NCBI GenBank assembly: GCA_963575745.1
Contig: CAUYUJ010019949.1
Location: 521,964 to 561,963, forward strand
Direction: 5' to 3'
Length of the DNA stretch: 40,000 nt
DNA from: Prorocentrum cordatum
Taxonomy: Eukaryota > Sar > Dinophyceae > Prorocentrales > Prorocentraceae
In this document: one piece after another, positions 11,305 to 22,499 of the stretch
How the letters are laid out: each line of letters opens with the position of its first letter
Numbering within the stretch: the first letter of the stretch is position 1
Notes under the pieces: model-generated
What the model was told of the DNA's origin: nothing
Databases searched by the model: none
The model's input: the letters and a program-made list of their open reading frames with translations, nothing else
Translations under genes and position numbers: made by a program

Positions 11305-11976
11305 GTTGTGATCAAGGGCTACAACTCGCAAGAGAGCTGCAGCATTGTCTTCTCTGACACCGCATATGCCAACGATGTCATCGAGCGCGTGCGGAACGAT
11401 GGCCTGAACTGGACAGATCCTCGTGGAGGCGTGGTCCAGCAACGTGCACGCACAGACGCGACAGCGGACATCAGACGCCGCAACAGAATCCTTGGTTACC
11501 TGTGGGAGCGTGTCCGCACTCAGCTCTCCTCCACCAACCAGTTGACCGCGAACATGCGGCTCGGCTCGCAGGGTTTCCAGGGCACGCTTTTCTTGATTAT
11601 GGATGACGAAGTGAGGATTCTCTTCCAGATCGAGGCCGGCGACAACGACCAGTTCACGATCAACCCGAACGACCAAGAGTTGCAGCGGTTTGCGATCGAG
11701 GATCAGACTTACAGCACTTGGATCTCTGCCGCCCGGGTGGAAATCCTTTTGCCAGTCCGAACGCCTGCTGATGACGGGATCGCTATCACCACTGTGAGTA
11801 TGCCGAGCATCCTCAGCAGCGCAAACGATGGCGCGCATCAATGCAGAGTCTCAGTGCACAGTTCTTCGTCCACCCCGAATGCAACGGCGTCTTCGGCTTC
11901 GTCCACCTCTTCTGATCCCAGTTCTGAATCTGGGATGGATGATACAAAATCAGGCCTGCGGCCTTTCTTGCCGGCC
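11305..11976 (+). pseudogene. LINE-A ORF1 distal part (putative RNA-binding region)
   Basis: Open frame starting right after TIR-1 with VVIKGYNSQESCSIVFSDTA, continuing through DVIERVRNDGLNW, a basic stretch (IRRRNRILGYLWERVRTQ) and FLIMDDEVRILFQIE, then a Ser/Thr-rich linker (about 11850-11940). There is no ATG at the junction, which fits a protein interrupted by insertion rather than a new gene. The opening resembles the RNA-recognition-like fold found after the coiled coil in LINE ORF1 proteins, but I did not recognise it precisely. The frame runs without a stop into the endonuclease start. Confidence 0.6.
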
Positions 11977-12913
11977 AGCAAGTTCAGCATTGTCTCTTGG
12001 AGCTGCTGCTCTCTATTCGGTTTCCTTGGGCCTCAGATCCAGTAAGATCTAAAGAAACGTTCCAGGCTTGTGGATCTCTCGGGTCATCATGAGATCCTTA
12101 GCATTCAGGAACCCCGAGGAACCCCCGGGGTCCTTGAGCAAGCTGCCCGAAGAGCTCAAGACTGCTGCGCTGTCGGAACCTTCTGCGACGTCCACACCCA
12201 GGGCGGCAGGGCGGATGTCTGATCCCCCTTTCCCCCAGGATCTGCGGATTATTTGCTGCGCGCCACCGTTTTTCGACAGTGAAGGGTCGCAGCCACTGCC
12301 TGATTGTGGGGGTGATACTGAATGCTTCTAGATGCCCCATCTACGCAGCGACCCGTCTCTCTCGCCCAGGCAACGTACGCAGGGGCTTCCCGGAATCCAG
12401 GCCCAGAAGGTTTATGCTGATCGGGCCACGGTTTTTGTTTACTGGGGACTTCAATTTCTCTGCCAGCGGGGAGGGGCCCCGCCGAGCTGACGGGCGCGTT
12501 CCATCCCCATCCCAAAGGCTGGCTATCTCTTTCGACTTCCATGCCCCGAGCTCGCTGAGGTAGACGAGGACACATTCGCGCGCCGCGTTACTCGACATGA
12601 TGATAATGGGCTACCCCATATTGTCTCTCTCGCTCGCATCGATCGCATCTACGCGAATATGGCCACTGCTGAATTACTCGATATGTACCCTAGCAGCACG
12701 ACGCTAGGCGAAGCGGCCTCTCTGCGCGAGCTGCCCGATCACGTGCCTGTAGTTTTGTCTCTTGCTCCTCGTGCTCATCAGTCTGGTTTGCGAATGCCGA
12801 AGTGGATTTCTTGGCGTGAACGCCACCCCGTTGCCGTTGCCCGCGCTGCCAGCGGAGCTGGCACTCGTAGCGAAGCCCCTCACAAGCTGTCGATGAGATG
12901 GGCGGCATTCTGA
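11977..12913 (+). pseudogene. LINE-A AP-endonuclease-like domain, frameshifted
   Basis: The exonuclease-endonuclease-phosphatase motifs of LINE endonucleases occur in order but in three frames. Frame 1 has SKFSIVSW (position of the SWN motif, here SWS) and EILSIQEPRGT (QE motif), with TAA at 12043-12045 and TGA near 12220. Frame 3 has FLFTGDFNF (GDFN motif) near 12440. Frame 2 has ARIDRIYAN (near 12635) and LPDHVPVVLSL (SDH-like motif) near 12740, ending at TAG 12911-12913. In live LINEs this enzyme nicks the target DNA. Here at least two frameshifts and two stops make it inactive. Confidence 0.75.
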
Positions 12914-13062
12914 ACGAAGCTGCCAGACCAGTTATGGAAGAGCTCGAGCAAGCCAAAGCCAGCGCGTGCCATGAAAAGGATGGGTGGAGCCTCGCAGCAA
13001 TGAAGGGTATTCGCCAGTGCGGTTTTCAACGTGTTCGGCGAGCTTGTCGAGCTTATCCTTGA
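12892..13062 (+). pseudogene. LINE-A endonuclease-RT linker fragment
   Basis: Frame 1 reads DEMGGILNEAARPVMEELEQ and on through KDGWSLAAMKGIRQC to TGA 13060-13062. The position between endonuclease and RT and the helical character fit a LINE linker; I recognise it from context rather than from a named domain. Confidence 0.45.
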
Positions 13063-13654
13063 CTCCTGAAGGTGATCGATCCTGGGCTCGCTCGTTTTCG
13101 GGGCCCCTCGACATTCCACCGGGACGTTGGGGGCCTTCGGATCGAATGTATCCATGTCGAAATCGCCCACATCGACAGCCCCATGGTTTCGGCCCAGACC
13201 AAGAAACAGAAACTGACGAACTCGACTCGTGCAAGTCTGCCTGGGACCGCAAGGAGGGGCGCATTTTGATCATCCATCCTGGGCCCCACCGGCCAGCACT
13301 TGCGCGGCCCTCGCGCGGCAGCCACCGAGACGGCCCGCAACTGGCCCAAGGTTCGCGCTCCTCAGACTTGCCGCGTGAACGCGCGAGCGGAGCTCGAGCC
13401 TTCTGCGCAGCGCGCGCCTCGCCACGTGGAGCACCGCCTCGAGCGCGAGGACTTCCGTCGGCGCATTCGTCGGAAACGCGACCCCGGCTCCCGGCCCCGA
13501 CGGGCCCCCATGGTCTGCCTGGGCTCAGGCCGGTGAACCCGCTCTGCTTTGTCTGCGTCGTCTATATTCGCGCGCCCTCGACCTGGGCATGGCGGGCGAA
13601 AGGTGCAATTGGGCAAATATGACTTTTAGCCACGACCAGAATGAAGTAACCAGA
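13063..13654. other. Unresolved LINE-A interior
   Basis: This should hold the start of the RT region by position. No frame gives a recognisable motif, so it is either strongly decayed or rearranged. Confidence 0.4.
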
Positions 13655-14818
13655 AGTCCTGACTGCACTAGGCCCCCCACTTTAAGCAATACTAGTAACA
13701 TGTTGCTCGCCACTGCTCTCAACAAGCAAATGGTATACATCGCCCAGGTCGCACGCATCAGCAACCAGCGCGGATCCGTGAGAAAAAAAAAAACATGACC
13801 AACAACATCATCGAGATGGAAGCTCGGCCCACTCACTTCTTAGCCCAAAGCGACGAGCGTCGAAGCGGCGACATTTGTTTCGACATCCGCGCGCCCCCCC
13901 CAACCCCTGCGCCATGGCATGATCTTGCGAACGCTCGGCGCGATGGGTCTTCTTGAGTACATGATTCATGGGGCCCGATGTTTCTTCCGGCGGCTCTGGC
14001 GCCAGATCTTCTTCCGCGGGCCTCAGGGCGCGGGCCTCTGATGCCTCAGGGGCATTAAACAAGGATGTCCGATGTCAGGGCCCCTCTGGGCCATCGTGTT
14101 CGACCTCGTGCTGCGCGCCCTCTGCGCGCGTATTCCTCAGCCTGCAGCCGCTCGCGGTGCGTTCGCAGACGACGTTGGCACGGCCGCCAACGATGCATTC
14201 AGCGCGCTGCGTATTTCAATCGCAGCATGGGGCGCGGTTGCCAGAGCTTGCGGGTGGTATATGCACAGGAAAAAGACGCTTCTGATTATTCCTGGGACGA
14301 TCGCCGATGCCGAAATTATCAAAGGGCTTCAGGACGCTGGCTCGGGCTGCAGGACCTGGGAGCGGGCGCGATCGGGGCGCTACCTCGGGGTAAGCATCGG
14401 TCGGGCAGGCAGCCTTGCAAGCTGGGCGGCCCCCATGGCCGCGTCTCATTGCAAGTCTCGGATGGTGCGCGATCTGGGACTAGGCATGATCAAATCGACA
14501 ACGCACTACAACAAGTGCTGTTTCAGCGTTCTCAGCCACATCTCCCAGTGCCACCTCCCATCCACTGTCGCCCTTAATGCTGAGGACAATGAAACGCCGG
14601 CCTTGGTCGCTGGGACAAGGAACGCCATCGCGACTAGTGCGGAGAATCGCACGAAAAGCATCCTCATACCTGTCCAGTGCCGCGACCTCTTCACAGAAAC
14701 CAGAGCTGCGATGTACAGGAATTCTATCTTCTCGAGCGCGCCCACCCCTCTGGTCGAATTGCACCGTTTCGGCGAAGACGACGATGACACGATATGCTGG
14801 AAGTCCAGCAAGGTTTGA
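13655..14818 (+). pseudogene. LINE-A reverse transcriptase, frameshifted
   Basis: Frame 2 gives TRPPTLSNTSNMLLATALN and NQRGSV (the early RT blocks; RPLTLSNT and QRGF in typical elements). At a run of 11 A (13783-13793) the frame moves to 1, giving NNIIEMEARP and GDICFDIRAP (first catalytic-Asp block). Frame 2 returns with RGIKQGCPMSG at about 14048 and FADDVG with two aspartates at 14168-14173 (the xxDD catalytic motif), then GWYMHRKKTLLII and LGVSIG (thumb-side blocks). There is a TGA near 14038. The enzyme copies element RNA into DNA at the nicked target. It is dead here through two shifts and stops, though both aspartates of the xxDD motif survive. Confidence 0.85.
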
Positions 14819-14890
14819 CTATCTAGCTCTCTGCAGTAAGCACGGCGTAGCTATCGCACCATCGCGAACATCCCTGAGGCCCCCAATTTA

Positions 14891-15290
14891 GTGACAAAAC
14901 ATTTCCAGCGGAAAATTGATAAGCTCCTCGTGTCCCTTGAGCATGAAGAACTGTACACAAGAAGTATGATTGGCCGTCGCCTCCATCATCATCTGCCCGT
15001 GAGCCCAAGCGATATGGGGTCTGCCATATTCGGCCTGTGCAGGCTGGCCCCAAACGTTCCACGTTCCTTCTTCTTTCAGCGTTCTCAACACCAGGTGTAA
15101 GTGTTGGTGCACATCGACTAGGTTCCCCAGTCCGACCCGTCCTGGTATAGCATGCTGCGCCGATGATGGCGATGCCTTTCGACATGCGATTCGTTGCAAT
15201 TCTTTCGAGTGTATATTTCCACGCATCTGCCCCACCTTCCTGCTGCTTTCTGTTATGCCTCCCTCCTGTCCCGACTCACCATGTCGACGT
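14891..15290 (+). pseudogene. LINE-A C-terminal tail with possible Cys/His motif
   Basis: Frame 2 has KHFQRKIDKLLVSLEHEEL, resembling helices found downstream of RT in this LINE type. Further on (about 15100-15200) another frame gives Cys-rich text with FRHAIRCNSF, possibly a remnant of a C-terminal CCHC-like knuckle. The reading is weak and broken. Confidence 0.4.
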
Positions 15291-15627
15291 TCAATACTAA
15301 TATTAAGTATTATCTGCGCGCGCTCCCATCAATACTAAGTACTTGGCTTTATCTCGAAATGATCGGAGAGACAGGAATGAGTCCGACCTGAAACGGAGAC
15401 CCCGCTTACCGGGAAATCGATTTCGGATTCGGGTTCGCGTCGTGCGTGCCGTGCGCGCGCGCGCGCCCGGGCGAGGCGAAGCTGCGTGGGCGGGCGAGAG
15501 GAAATTCTCCACTGGCTGGGCAGCGGCTGGACCAAATGATTTCCCCCCCCGGCAACCGGTGGCCCGCGGCGCCCCGCCGGCGCCCCGCTGGCGCCCTGCC
15601 GGTGCCCCGCCGATGCCCCAATGCATC
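15291..15627. other. Unassigned, includes near-palindrome
   Basis: It starts with AT-rich sequence holding a near-palindrome (AATACTAATATTAAGTATT, around 15292) and a partial copy AATACTAAGTACTTGG at about 15332, then GC-rich sequence with a run of GC dinucleotides (15455-15468) and CGCCCCGCCGG-type short repeats. No gene was recognised. Confidence 0.4.
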
Positions 15628-15892
15628 TCGCCATGCAAATCCATGGCAAATCCACGTGCAAATCGCAAGGCGCCGCGGGTATCGGCATGCAAATGCATAG
15701 CAAGCGCAGGCCCACCTGCAAATCGCAAGACGCTGTTGGCTGCGCATGAAAGTCAGCGCCTGCGGCGAGGTTTGCCTACATGCAAATCGGCATGCGTATC
15801 AAAAGCAAATCGACATGTACATCGATAAGCAAATTCAGATGCAAATCGAAAGGCGCATCGACATGCAAATCGAAAAGCAAATTGACATGCTC
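15628..15892. repeat. Degenerate GCAAATCG repeat cluster
   Basis: About eleven copies of GCAAAT(C/T)(C/G/A), often preceded by CAT (CATGCAAATCG), lie between 15635 and 15885 at irregular spacing. They end where the helicase-like protein similarity begins. Confidence 0.75.
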
Positions 15893-18800
15893 AAGCCAGC
15901 GCCCGACATCGTCGTCATCCACCCTGTGGGCAGGTTCGGTCAGGCGAAATCTGATGCGAAGTGGCGAGACGCGTGCTTCTGGACTCTTCTCGCGCACTGC
16001 TACCATGGCGAGACGCACATGGGAATGTTTCGGGACGCCGAGCACCTGGCCAGCTTCACCGACGAGGCCGCGGCTGAGTTGATGCAGCTCTTTGCAACCG
16101 CCGCCCCCGGAGAGCGCGCGAGTCTGCACCTGGCGCCGCGCCCTCCACATCGCGAAGGCGTGGCATTTACGGATGGCGCGCCGCGCGCGGGTCGAACAGA
16201 GACAACGGTCGACCTCCCGAGTAGTAGCTGGTCTCGCCTTGGCGAAATACACGTTCGTCGAGCGCGACGCGGACTGGAAGCAGAAGCAGCGGGGGGGCAT
16301 GGCCGCGGCGCAAGGCGGAACTCCGGCCAATCTTTGACAGCGCGGAGAAGCGAGACGAGGAGTTTGTGATGGACGAGGAGGAAAACATGAAGATCCAGGA
16401 GGCCATGGTGTCTTTCATCAAAAAGGATCTGAAGTGGACGCGCCGCGAGCTGCACGATTCCCTTCTGGAGGCAGAGGTTGCGGTGCCTGTCATGCCGCCC
16501 ATCCACAACTACATGTCGCTCTCCACGCGCAGCGCGGAGACGCCGATGCTGGCTTTCTCCCGCAGTCTTTCAAGTCCCACTCCAAGAAGAAGCTGCAGGC
16601 CATCCTTCGCATGCTCGGCCGCGCCGGCCTGGAGCTCGGCGGGGGAATCGGTGACCAGAAGCCAGTTCTGGCACAGCGACTGGCGCGCTGTCTCAAGCGA
16701 GTTCTGGCGGCAGGTCGCCGGGCGCCCGGGGAGGCGCCGGGCTGCGATGGCGACAGCGCGGATGATCTGGGGGGGCGCCCGCGGCCACAGACGCCGATCT
16801 TGCTGGAGCACGCGGCATGTGCGGGGGAGATCCCGCGGAATGCCGTTGTCGCGGCAGAACAAGCGGAGAGCGCCCTCGGCGGAACTTTGGCGACGGGGAT
16901 TGACATTGCTTACACTGACGCCGTGGACGCGGACACCAAGGAGGAAGAAGAGGCACTGACGGGCCACCAGGTCAACCCGAGCGGAGTGGGTTATACGCGC
17001 ATCGCCTGGCAGCCAACGGCGTCAGACCCTGTCAGCGCCGCCACAGTTGGCTGGCCAGCCATTCTACCTGCTCGCCCGTTGGAGCGGTCTGACTGCAGGG
17101 GCGTCGTCGCGAAGTTGCGGGGCGGCCTGGCGGAGCTCGGCAGGACGCTCCACTCCGAGACGGCGGCTGCGCCATCGGATTTCGATGCGGCCACGCAGAC
17201 GCTGGACCCGATTCAAAAACTCTTCGCGCAGATGCTGGCAGACTGGGCAGACAAGCGGGCGGCGTGGCGCCAGGCTTTGCCAGCGACAGGCGGGGCCCCA
17301 ACAATCGGGCCGGCGCTCAGACTTCCCGTTCTGGGCACGGCCGGCGCGGGGGAGACGCGCAATGCCCAGATCGCCATCAACCAGGTCCGCAAGAAGTTCG
17401 AGTCGCACAACAGCGCCCCCACCATGGCTTTTTCGGCGCGGCAGCGGCGAACCTCGGGGGCGGAGCGAAAACGATCGACGGCATCTTCCATGCGAGCCGC
17501 GATTCCGCGAGTGACGACTTGGCCGGAGACCAGTTGGATAATCTCGTCGACTTGCTCAAACACGTCGAATGGTTGGTTGTGGACGAGGTGTCCACGTGCG
17601 GGGCCGCCTCTTTCGAGATCGTCAGCAGGCGCGTGCAGCAGGTGGCGCGCGCGCTGTGGCGCAGACGGTTTCGCTGTCCACCTCCAGAAGACATGGGCCC
17701 GTTCGGCAGCACCGGCGTCGTTCTCATGGGTGACTTCGCGCAGCTGCCGCCTGTGCTGGCCGCCAGCTTGCTTCCGGGCATGCCTCGCGCGGGCGCGGGT
17801 GGCCCGACTGTTCGCGGCATGGCGCTGGCCAGCCAGAAGACCTTCGCCGAATTTGAGGACGTCCCACGTTTGCGTCGTATTCACCGCCAGAAGGGTATCG
17901 ATGCATTCAAAGAGTCGGCTATGAGACTCAGAGATGCGGCGATCACAACGGAGAATCACGCTCTGTGGAAGACCCACGAGTTGGACACGATGAGTAATTC
18001 GGAGCTTCAGTCTGCCAACCCGTGCGCGTGGCAGGGCCATGAGTCTCTCGTCCGCGAGGGTTTGGTTCTCGTGCCGGAGAACCAAGCTGTTGGGAAGATC
18101 AACGGTTAGCATTTGGCAGCAAGAGCACCCCTTCACGGCGCGCCGGGCTTTGCCGGCGCGGGGAGAGTCGTCGCGAGGACAGGCGCGACACAACGACCCG
18201 CGCGGATGACACAGGAGTGCTGGTGCTTCCGACAACTCCGCGGGGCACTCCACCTGCGCGTGGGGGCGCGGGTGATGTTGACGCAAAATTCTTTATGAGA
18301 CGTCCCCACTGTGCCCCATCGGCCTCATGAATGGGGCTCGGGGAGTGGCGGTAGCTGTCGCGTGCGCCTCCCCAGGGGAGCGGCGAACGGACCAGTGTGC
18401 CCTCGCACGGGTCGGCCATCCTAGCTCCACCCTCGGAGCGTTTCCACGGGGGGGGCCCGATTGCCCAGTTCCTGACTTCGCGGTCGCGCATTTCCCCGCG
18501 TACGCGGGGCCCCGCTTGCTTCGACATTCCCCCGAGGACCTGGGTACCAGTCCCCTGCGCAGAGGTGCGGCACAAGACCTTGCAGTCGTTGACTCGCGCC
18601 AGCATACCCGTGCGCTTGGCGCGGGCGCTGACCATCCACAAGTCGCAGGGCATCGCGGCGCACGAGGGCTGCATCGTGTCCTTTGCTGGATTTCTAGGGC
18701 CCAACCCGGTCGGCAAGCTCGGGATGGCCTTCGTCGCATTGACCCGCGTCGCGAATTGGAAGTCCATGGCCTTTCGCAAGTTCCCACCCTTGATGGAATT

Positions 18801-19622
18801 CCTGTCCGCGCGCCCGACGAAGGACCTCTTCGCCAGGGCAGAGTTCGAGAGCAAGGCAGACGCCATGTTTGCCAGACTGCTCGAGCGGAGAGGCACTTCG
18901 AAGCGCTGCTGGCTGAGCGCGATCATCACTTACGGACCACCGCGCCCGCAAGGGGAGGGCGCGAACCAAATGGCGCTGAGCTGGCAGATTTGCGGGCGAT
19001 GCTGTCCGCAGTGGGCGCGGCGCCCATCGGTGACAGCGTCTCCCGGCACAGCGAGGAGCAATCGGGCCGCAAGGCCACCGGCCCGTGGAGCATCGTGACC
19101 TCGTTCCGCGCACAGAAACCGAAGAAGAAGAAGAACGAGGGCCAGGCTTTGCCAGCCCGCGGGAAGAGCGGCTCCGGCGGCAAGACCTCGTCGACACAGA
19201 CGGGCACTCCAGGATACGCAGCTTCGGAGGCGGAGGCCGCGGCTGAGGCCTCTGTCTCGGCGACCATGATCGACATTGGCTTCAACGAGGTCGACATCAC
19301 CCATGCGTTGGAGCAGACGTCGTTCGATTTCGGGCAAGCGCTGGTGTTCCTGCTCAACGGCCTCGTCTGCAAGCCAAGCGTGGCCGACGCCGCCGGGGCA
19401 GCAGGCCGCTGCGCAGCGCCTCCACCGCCATCAAGTCCCCCTGTCGGCCCAGTGGTCACGGGAGCGTCCAGGGCCGCGGCCGCGGCCCGCAGCAGCTCCT
19501 CGGCCGCCCGCGCGAGGCAGAGCGCCTCGCGGGACTTGCCCGCAGTTGGCGTTCACCCGGCCGACGCCGCTCTGCACGGTGCTGAGGAAAATCCATGGGA
19601 ATGCTTGTCTTGCGCAGCATAG
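15893..19622 (+). pseudogene. Pif1-like DNA helicase pseudogene
   Basis: Protein similarity runs continuously but hops between frames: frame 2 (15893-16140, CFWTLLAHCYHGETHMG), frame 3 (to 16340, KAWHLRMARRARVE), frame 1 (16366-16560, KWTRRELHDSLLEAEV), frame 3 (to about 17430), frame 2 (to 18298), frame 3 (to about 18500), frame 1 (to about 18900) and frame 3 to TAG 19620-19622. Helicase motifs of the Pif1 family: Walker A GTAGAGETR at 17334, where the essential Lys is Glu (GAG 17352-17354); VVDEVS (Walker B) at about 17576; MGDFAQLPPV at about 17726; LHLRVGARVMLTQN at about 18250; LTIHKSQG at about 18628. The C-terminus has a UBA-like stretch (MIDIGFNEVDI) and the start of a WxCxxC motif. 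Stops: TAG 18107-18109 and TGA 18296-18298 (TGG would fit). Live relatives unwind DNA. At least seven shifts plus the lost Lys make this a dead copy. Confidence 0.8.
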
Positions 19623-20067
19623 TCGCTGCTGGAGTGGCCAGCGCAGCTCGACCCGCCGCGCTGCCAACGGCAGCACTGCCACCGCCGCAGGAGCCTGGGG
19701 ACGGGCTGGAACTTATTTCTCCTCTTCGCCCACGTGTCCGCTCTTCGAATCGTGCTCCTGACCGCCCTTCTTCTATTTCTCTCTGCAGCTAGAAAGCTCC
19801 TCCCCCCTCTCTCCTTGCCGCTGCGGGAGAAATCACTGATCGCATGCTGCTTGGCGGTGTTGTTTCTTCTAGGTCGCCCGCAGGGGCACGAAGATGACCT
19901 CGCCCCGCGCGTCGCGAGGTGGGCCCGAGATCTGCCCGTCTCCCAGCAGTCGGTGCAGGGGCGCGGAGAGGACCGCGTGCTGCGCATCGCGCGGCGCGGT
20001 GCGCGAAGCTTAGATGGCCTGTGCAGTTTCTTGCGGTGTACATAAACATAAACATCCGGAAGTTTGC
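19623..20067. other. Downstream of helicase pseudogene, nothing recognised
   Basis: GC-rich, ordinary complexity, with overlapping short frames on both strands and no recognisable product. Confidence 0.4.
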
Positions 20068-20178
20068 GCGAATTTCTCCGATCGGCGTTGGGGCCCCCTG
20101 GCGGCGCCTCCAGCGCCGCCCTTGGCGCGCTCCGCGCGCCAGGGGGGGGGGGGGCGACTGCCGATCCGAGAAATCCGC
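20068..20178. mobile_element. 111-bp foldback (MITE-like) element
   Basis: The left end GCGAATTTCTCCGATCGGC pairs with the right end GCCGATCCGAGAAATCCGC with only two mismatches, and further in CCCCCTGGCG pairs with CGCCAGGGGG. A third small stem (TTGGCGCG with CGCGCCA) lies in the middle. The whole can fold into a nearly complete hairpin. No clear target duplication was seen. Confidence 0.7.
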
Positions 20179-22040
20179 ACGGACCCTTAGTTTTTGTGTT
20201 CCTGTCATTGTTCGTTCCCTCTGGTGTGGTCCCTGCCCCCCTCTTCCTGCGCCTGCCGAGCGAGAGCGCCTGTCTTGCCCCGACGGCGCGCGAGCTCGGG
20301 CAGCCCGTGGCCCAGGCCCCGCCCCACCGAGGGCCGTCGCGCACGGGAGGGCTGGCCCTGCGATGGCAGCAGCCTTGCGCCTGGGCCCGAGTGCAAGCTG
20401 GGCCCCGCTGGGGCCTGCCGTCAGTGCCACGACTGGGGAGCCACCCTCCCACCATGCAGGGGCCGAATCTCGAGCCGATCGGCTTCGATGCCCGCTCGTG
20501 CCGGTCCAGTCCGTCCGCTTCGGTGCCAGCGTTCCAGCATTCTGGGTCGCCGGTTGCATGGCGTGGTTGTGCATCTTGGCGCGGTCGATTCGTATCGGTT
20601 TCGATTCCGTGCCGATGCATCCCGATCTGACGCGCATTCCGATTATATCCGATGTCTCGTTTCGATGATGACTGATCTTGACAGGTGGCTGGAAGTTCCT
20701 TGGGTGTGAGGTCGGGGAGCATACTAAGACACCCTGTCTCGTATCGGTAATAGATCGAAATGAGTCGCGACCCCAACTCTCTGATATCCGTGTTCTTATT
20801 GGCAAGGGTTCTACAGGATTCCGCTTGTTGTTTGTCGATCTCGATTGGCTGGGAAGTGAAGATGGCCACGTCTCTGACGAAAGTTCAACCAGTTTTCCAG
20901 AAACTGCAAATCCTCGGGTCGCAATAGCATTACAGTGGTTGATGCTCCAACGTTGTGCTTTTACTAGTGGTTATCTGGCAGTGTGCTCGCATGCTGGCAA
21001 CCATGAAGAATGAACGTTGCGACCGGCCTCAATGGGCAGAGACTCGGCCACGAACGGCAGTGCCTATGGGCGGATCTGTGAGAGCTGGCTCGCGCATCCC
21101 TCCCTTCCCCCGTCGCCCCCTCGAACCTCCCTCCCTCGACGTTCGCATCCACACCTGGGACTGCTTAACCATACCCTTCGGCAGGATGTGCCTGGGGATG
21201 AGAGATCCGTGCAGAGGCCTATCCAGGGTGAGGAGGCAGAGTGAGAGAAACAAGCGCTGAAAGATGCGGAAGGGACCATCCTATCTGCGGACTTTCCATG
21301 ACACTGAAGGGCAATAGTGGCCGCATACCAGATCTAAAATCCCTTGTCGAGATTAGAGTGGGGTGCGCAGTGGACTGCCAGCACCTGTGTTGGGTGAATC
21401 CGTCTCGTCGTTCTCTCTGCTTTCCTCCCCCTCTTCCTCTTCCGCCTCCTATTTTATTAGCCTTATTTGCGTTACAACGGCCTCGGCCACGGACATCTCT
21501 CAACATGCCAGATCAACGGAAACGGCGTTGGTCGGCTTTGTTGCATCTGGAATTCGCCCCTCGTAGAAAGGATGCAGGAGGAGAGTATCTTTCGAATTCG
21601 CGCGCTATCCTCGAGCGCACGGCCCACACGGCGGCAGGAGGCCCACTGGCGAGGCTTCGTGGACGGTGTGTGCGCGTGTCCATTGGGCGCGGGCCTGCAG
21701 AAAGAGCATGTGCAGTCCTGGTGTTGGTCACGCGGTCCGGCTTCATTCAAGCTTGGACGGTACAGTGCCAGTTTTGATACATGTTCCGCGTGCGGATCAT
21801 GTAATACAAATGCAGGAATTTAGTATAAAAAAACGATGAGTTCATGCATACATTTGTTCATAAGTTGTTCAGGTATTAAAATCCGATAGATAAACAAATC
21901 CCATGTATTTAAAATTGCCCTGTACGCATGTCCTGCAAGGGCATGTTCCTCGGCAGCAGCGGACAGTGGCAAAACGGCATTGAGAGTGGTTGTCATGTGT
22001 GTATCTGCCATGCTGCCCATGCTGCACCAAGTCCCAAAAG
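20179..22040. other. Unassigned intergenic stretch
   Basis: About 1.9 kb of ordinary complexity. Open frames up to about 180 codons exist on both strands (for example 21241-21777), but none resembles a protein I know and none shows a convincing start or codon pattern. 21800-21930 is AT-rich. No repeat of note was seen. Confidence 0.4.
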
Positions 22041-22368
22041 GCCCTGTAGATGCACCGCCGCTGTCCGAAGGACCGGAAGTGTGCACGTCGGACCCCGCGT
22101 TGAAGTGCGTGCATGGCGCCTCCACTCACTCACTGTGCAGTCGTGGAGGGTTCCACAGGTGATTTGCACGACAGATCGAGAGAGGGCCAGCCAGATGCCG
22201 ACAGAGGGCAAAGATGCACTGCCGTTGCCCCAAGGACCCAGAGTGCTTACATTGCATCCCGCTTTGAAGTGCGCGCATGGCGCCTCCGCTCACTCACTGC
22301 TCACCAAGGCGGGGCTCACGCGTGACCTGCACGACAGATCGTGAGGGGGCCAGCCGGAGGGTGAGAGA
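22041..22368. repeat. 164-bp direct repeat, two copies
   Basis: GATGCACYGCCG occurs at 22049 and 22213, GCATGGCGCCTCC at 22111 and 22275, and CACGACAGATCG at 22167 and 22330, so offsets are 164, 164 and 163 bp. The copies are clearly alike but diverged. The function is unknown. Confidence 0.85.
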
Positions 22369-22499
22369 GGGAGGGTGGCGTGCGCGTTGCGCACGAAGAC
22401 GGCGGTGGCATTCTACGTTCATTCATCTGTGCATCGGTATTCGTTCGGCGGAGGTGGGAGGGGAAGGTTCGGCGGCGAGCGAGGGGGGGAAGTGAGAAG

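Noticed and set aside
15628-15892. ATGCAAAT octamer promoter elements
   Set aside because: The word resembles an animal transcription-factor site, but nothing supports that use in a dinoflagellate; treated as a repeat.
15893-19622. Reassigned stop codons to explain TAG and TGA inside helicase and LINE text
   Set aside because: The same texts also need several frameshifts, so ordinary decay is enough; the intact transporter uses a normal stop.
19553-20869. 438-codon minus-strand frame
   Set aside because: It overlaps the end of the helicase pseudogene on the other strand, gives no recognisable domains and is Arg/Pro/Ala-rich as expected from GC-rich DNA.
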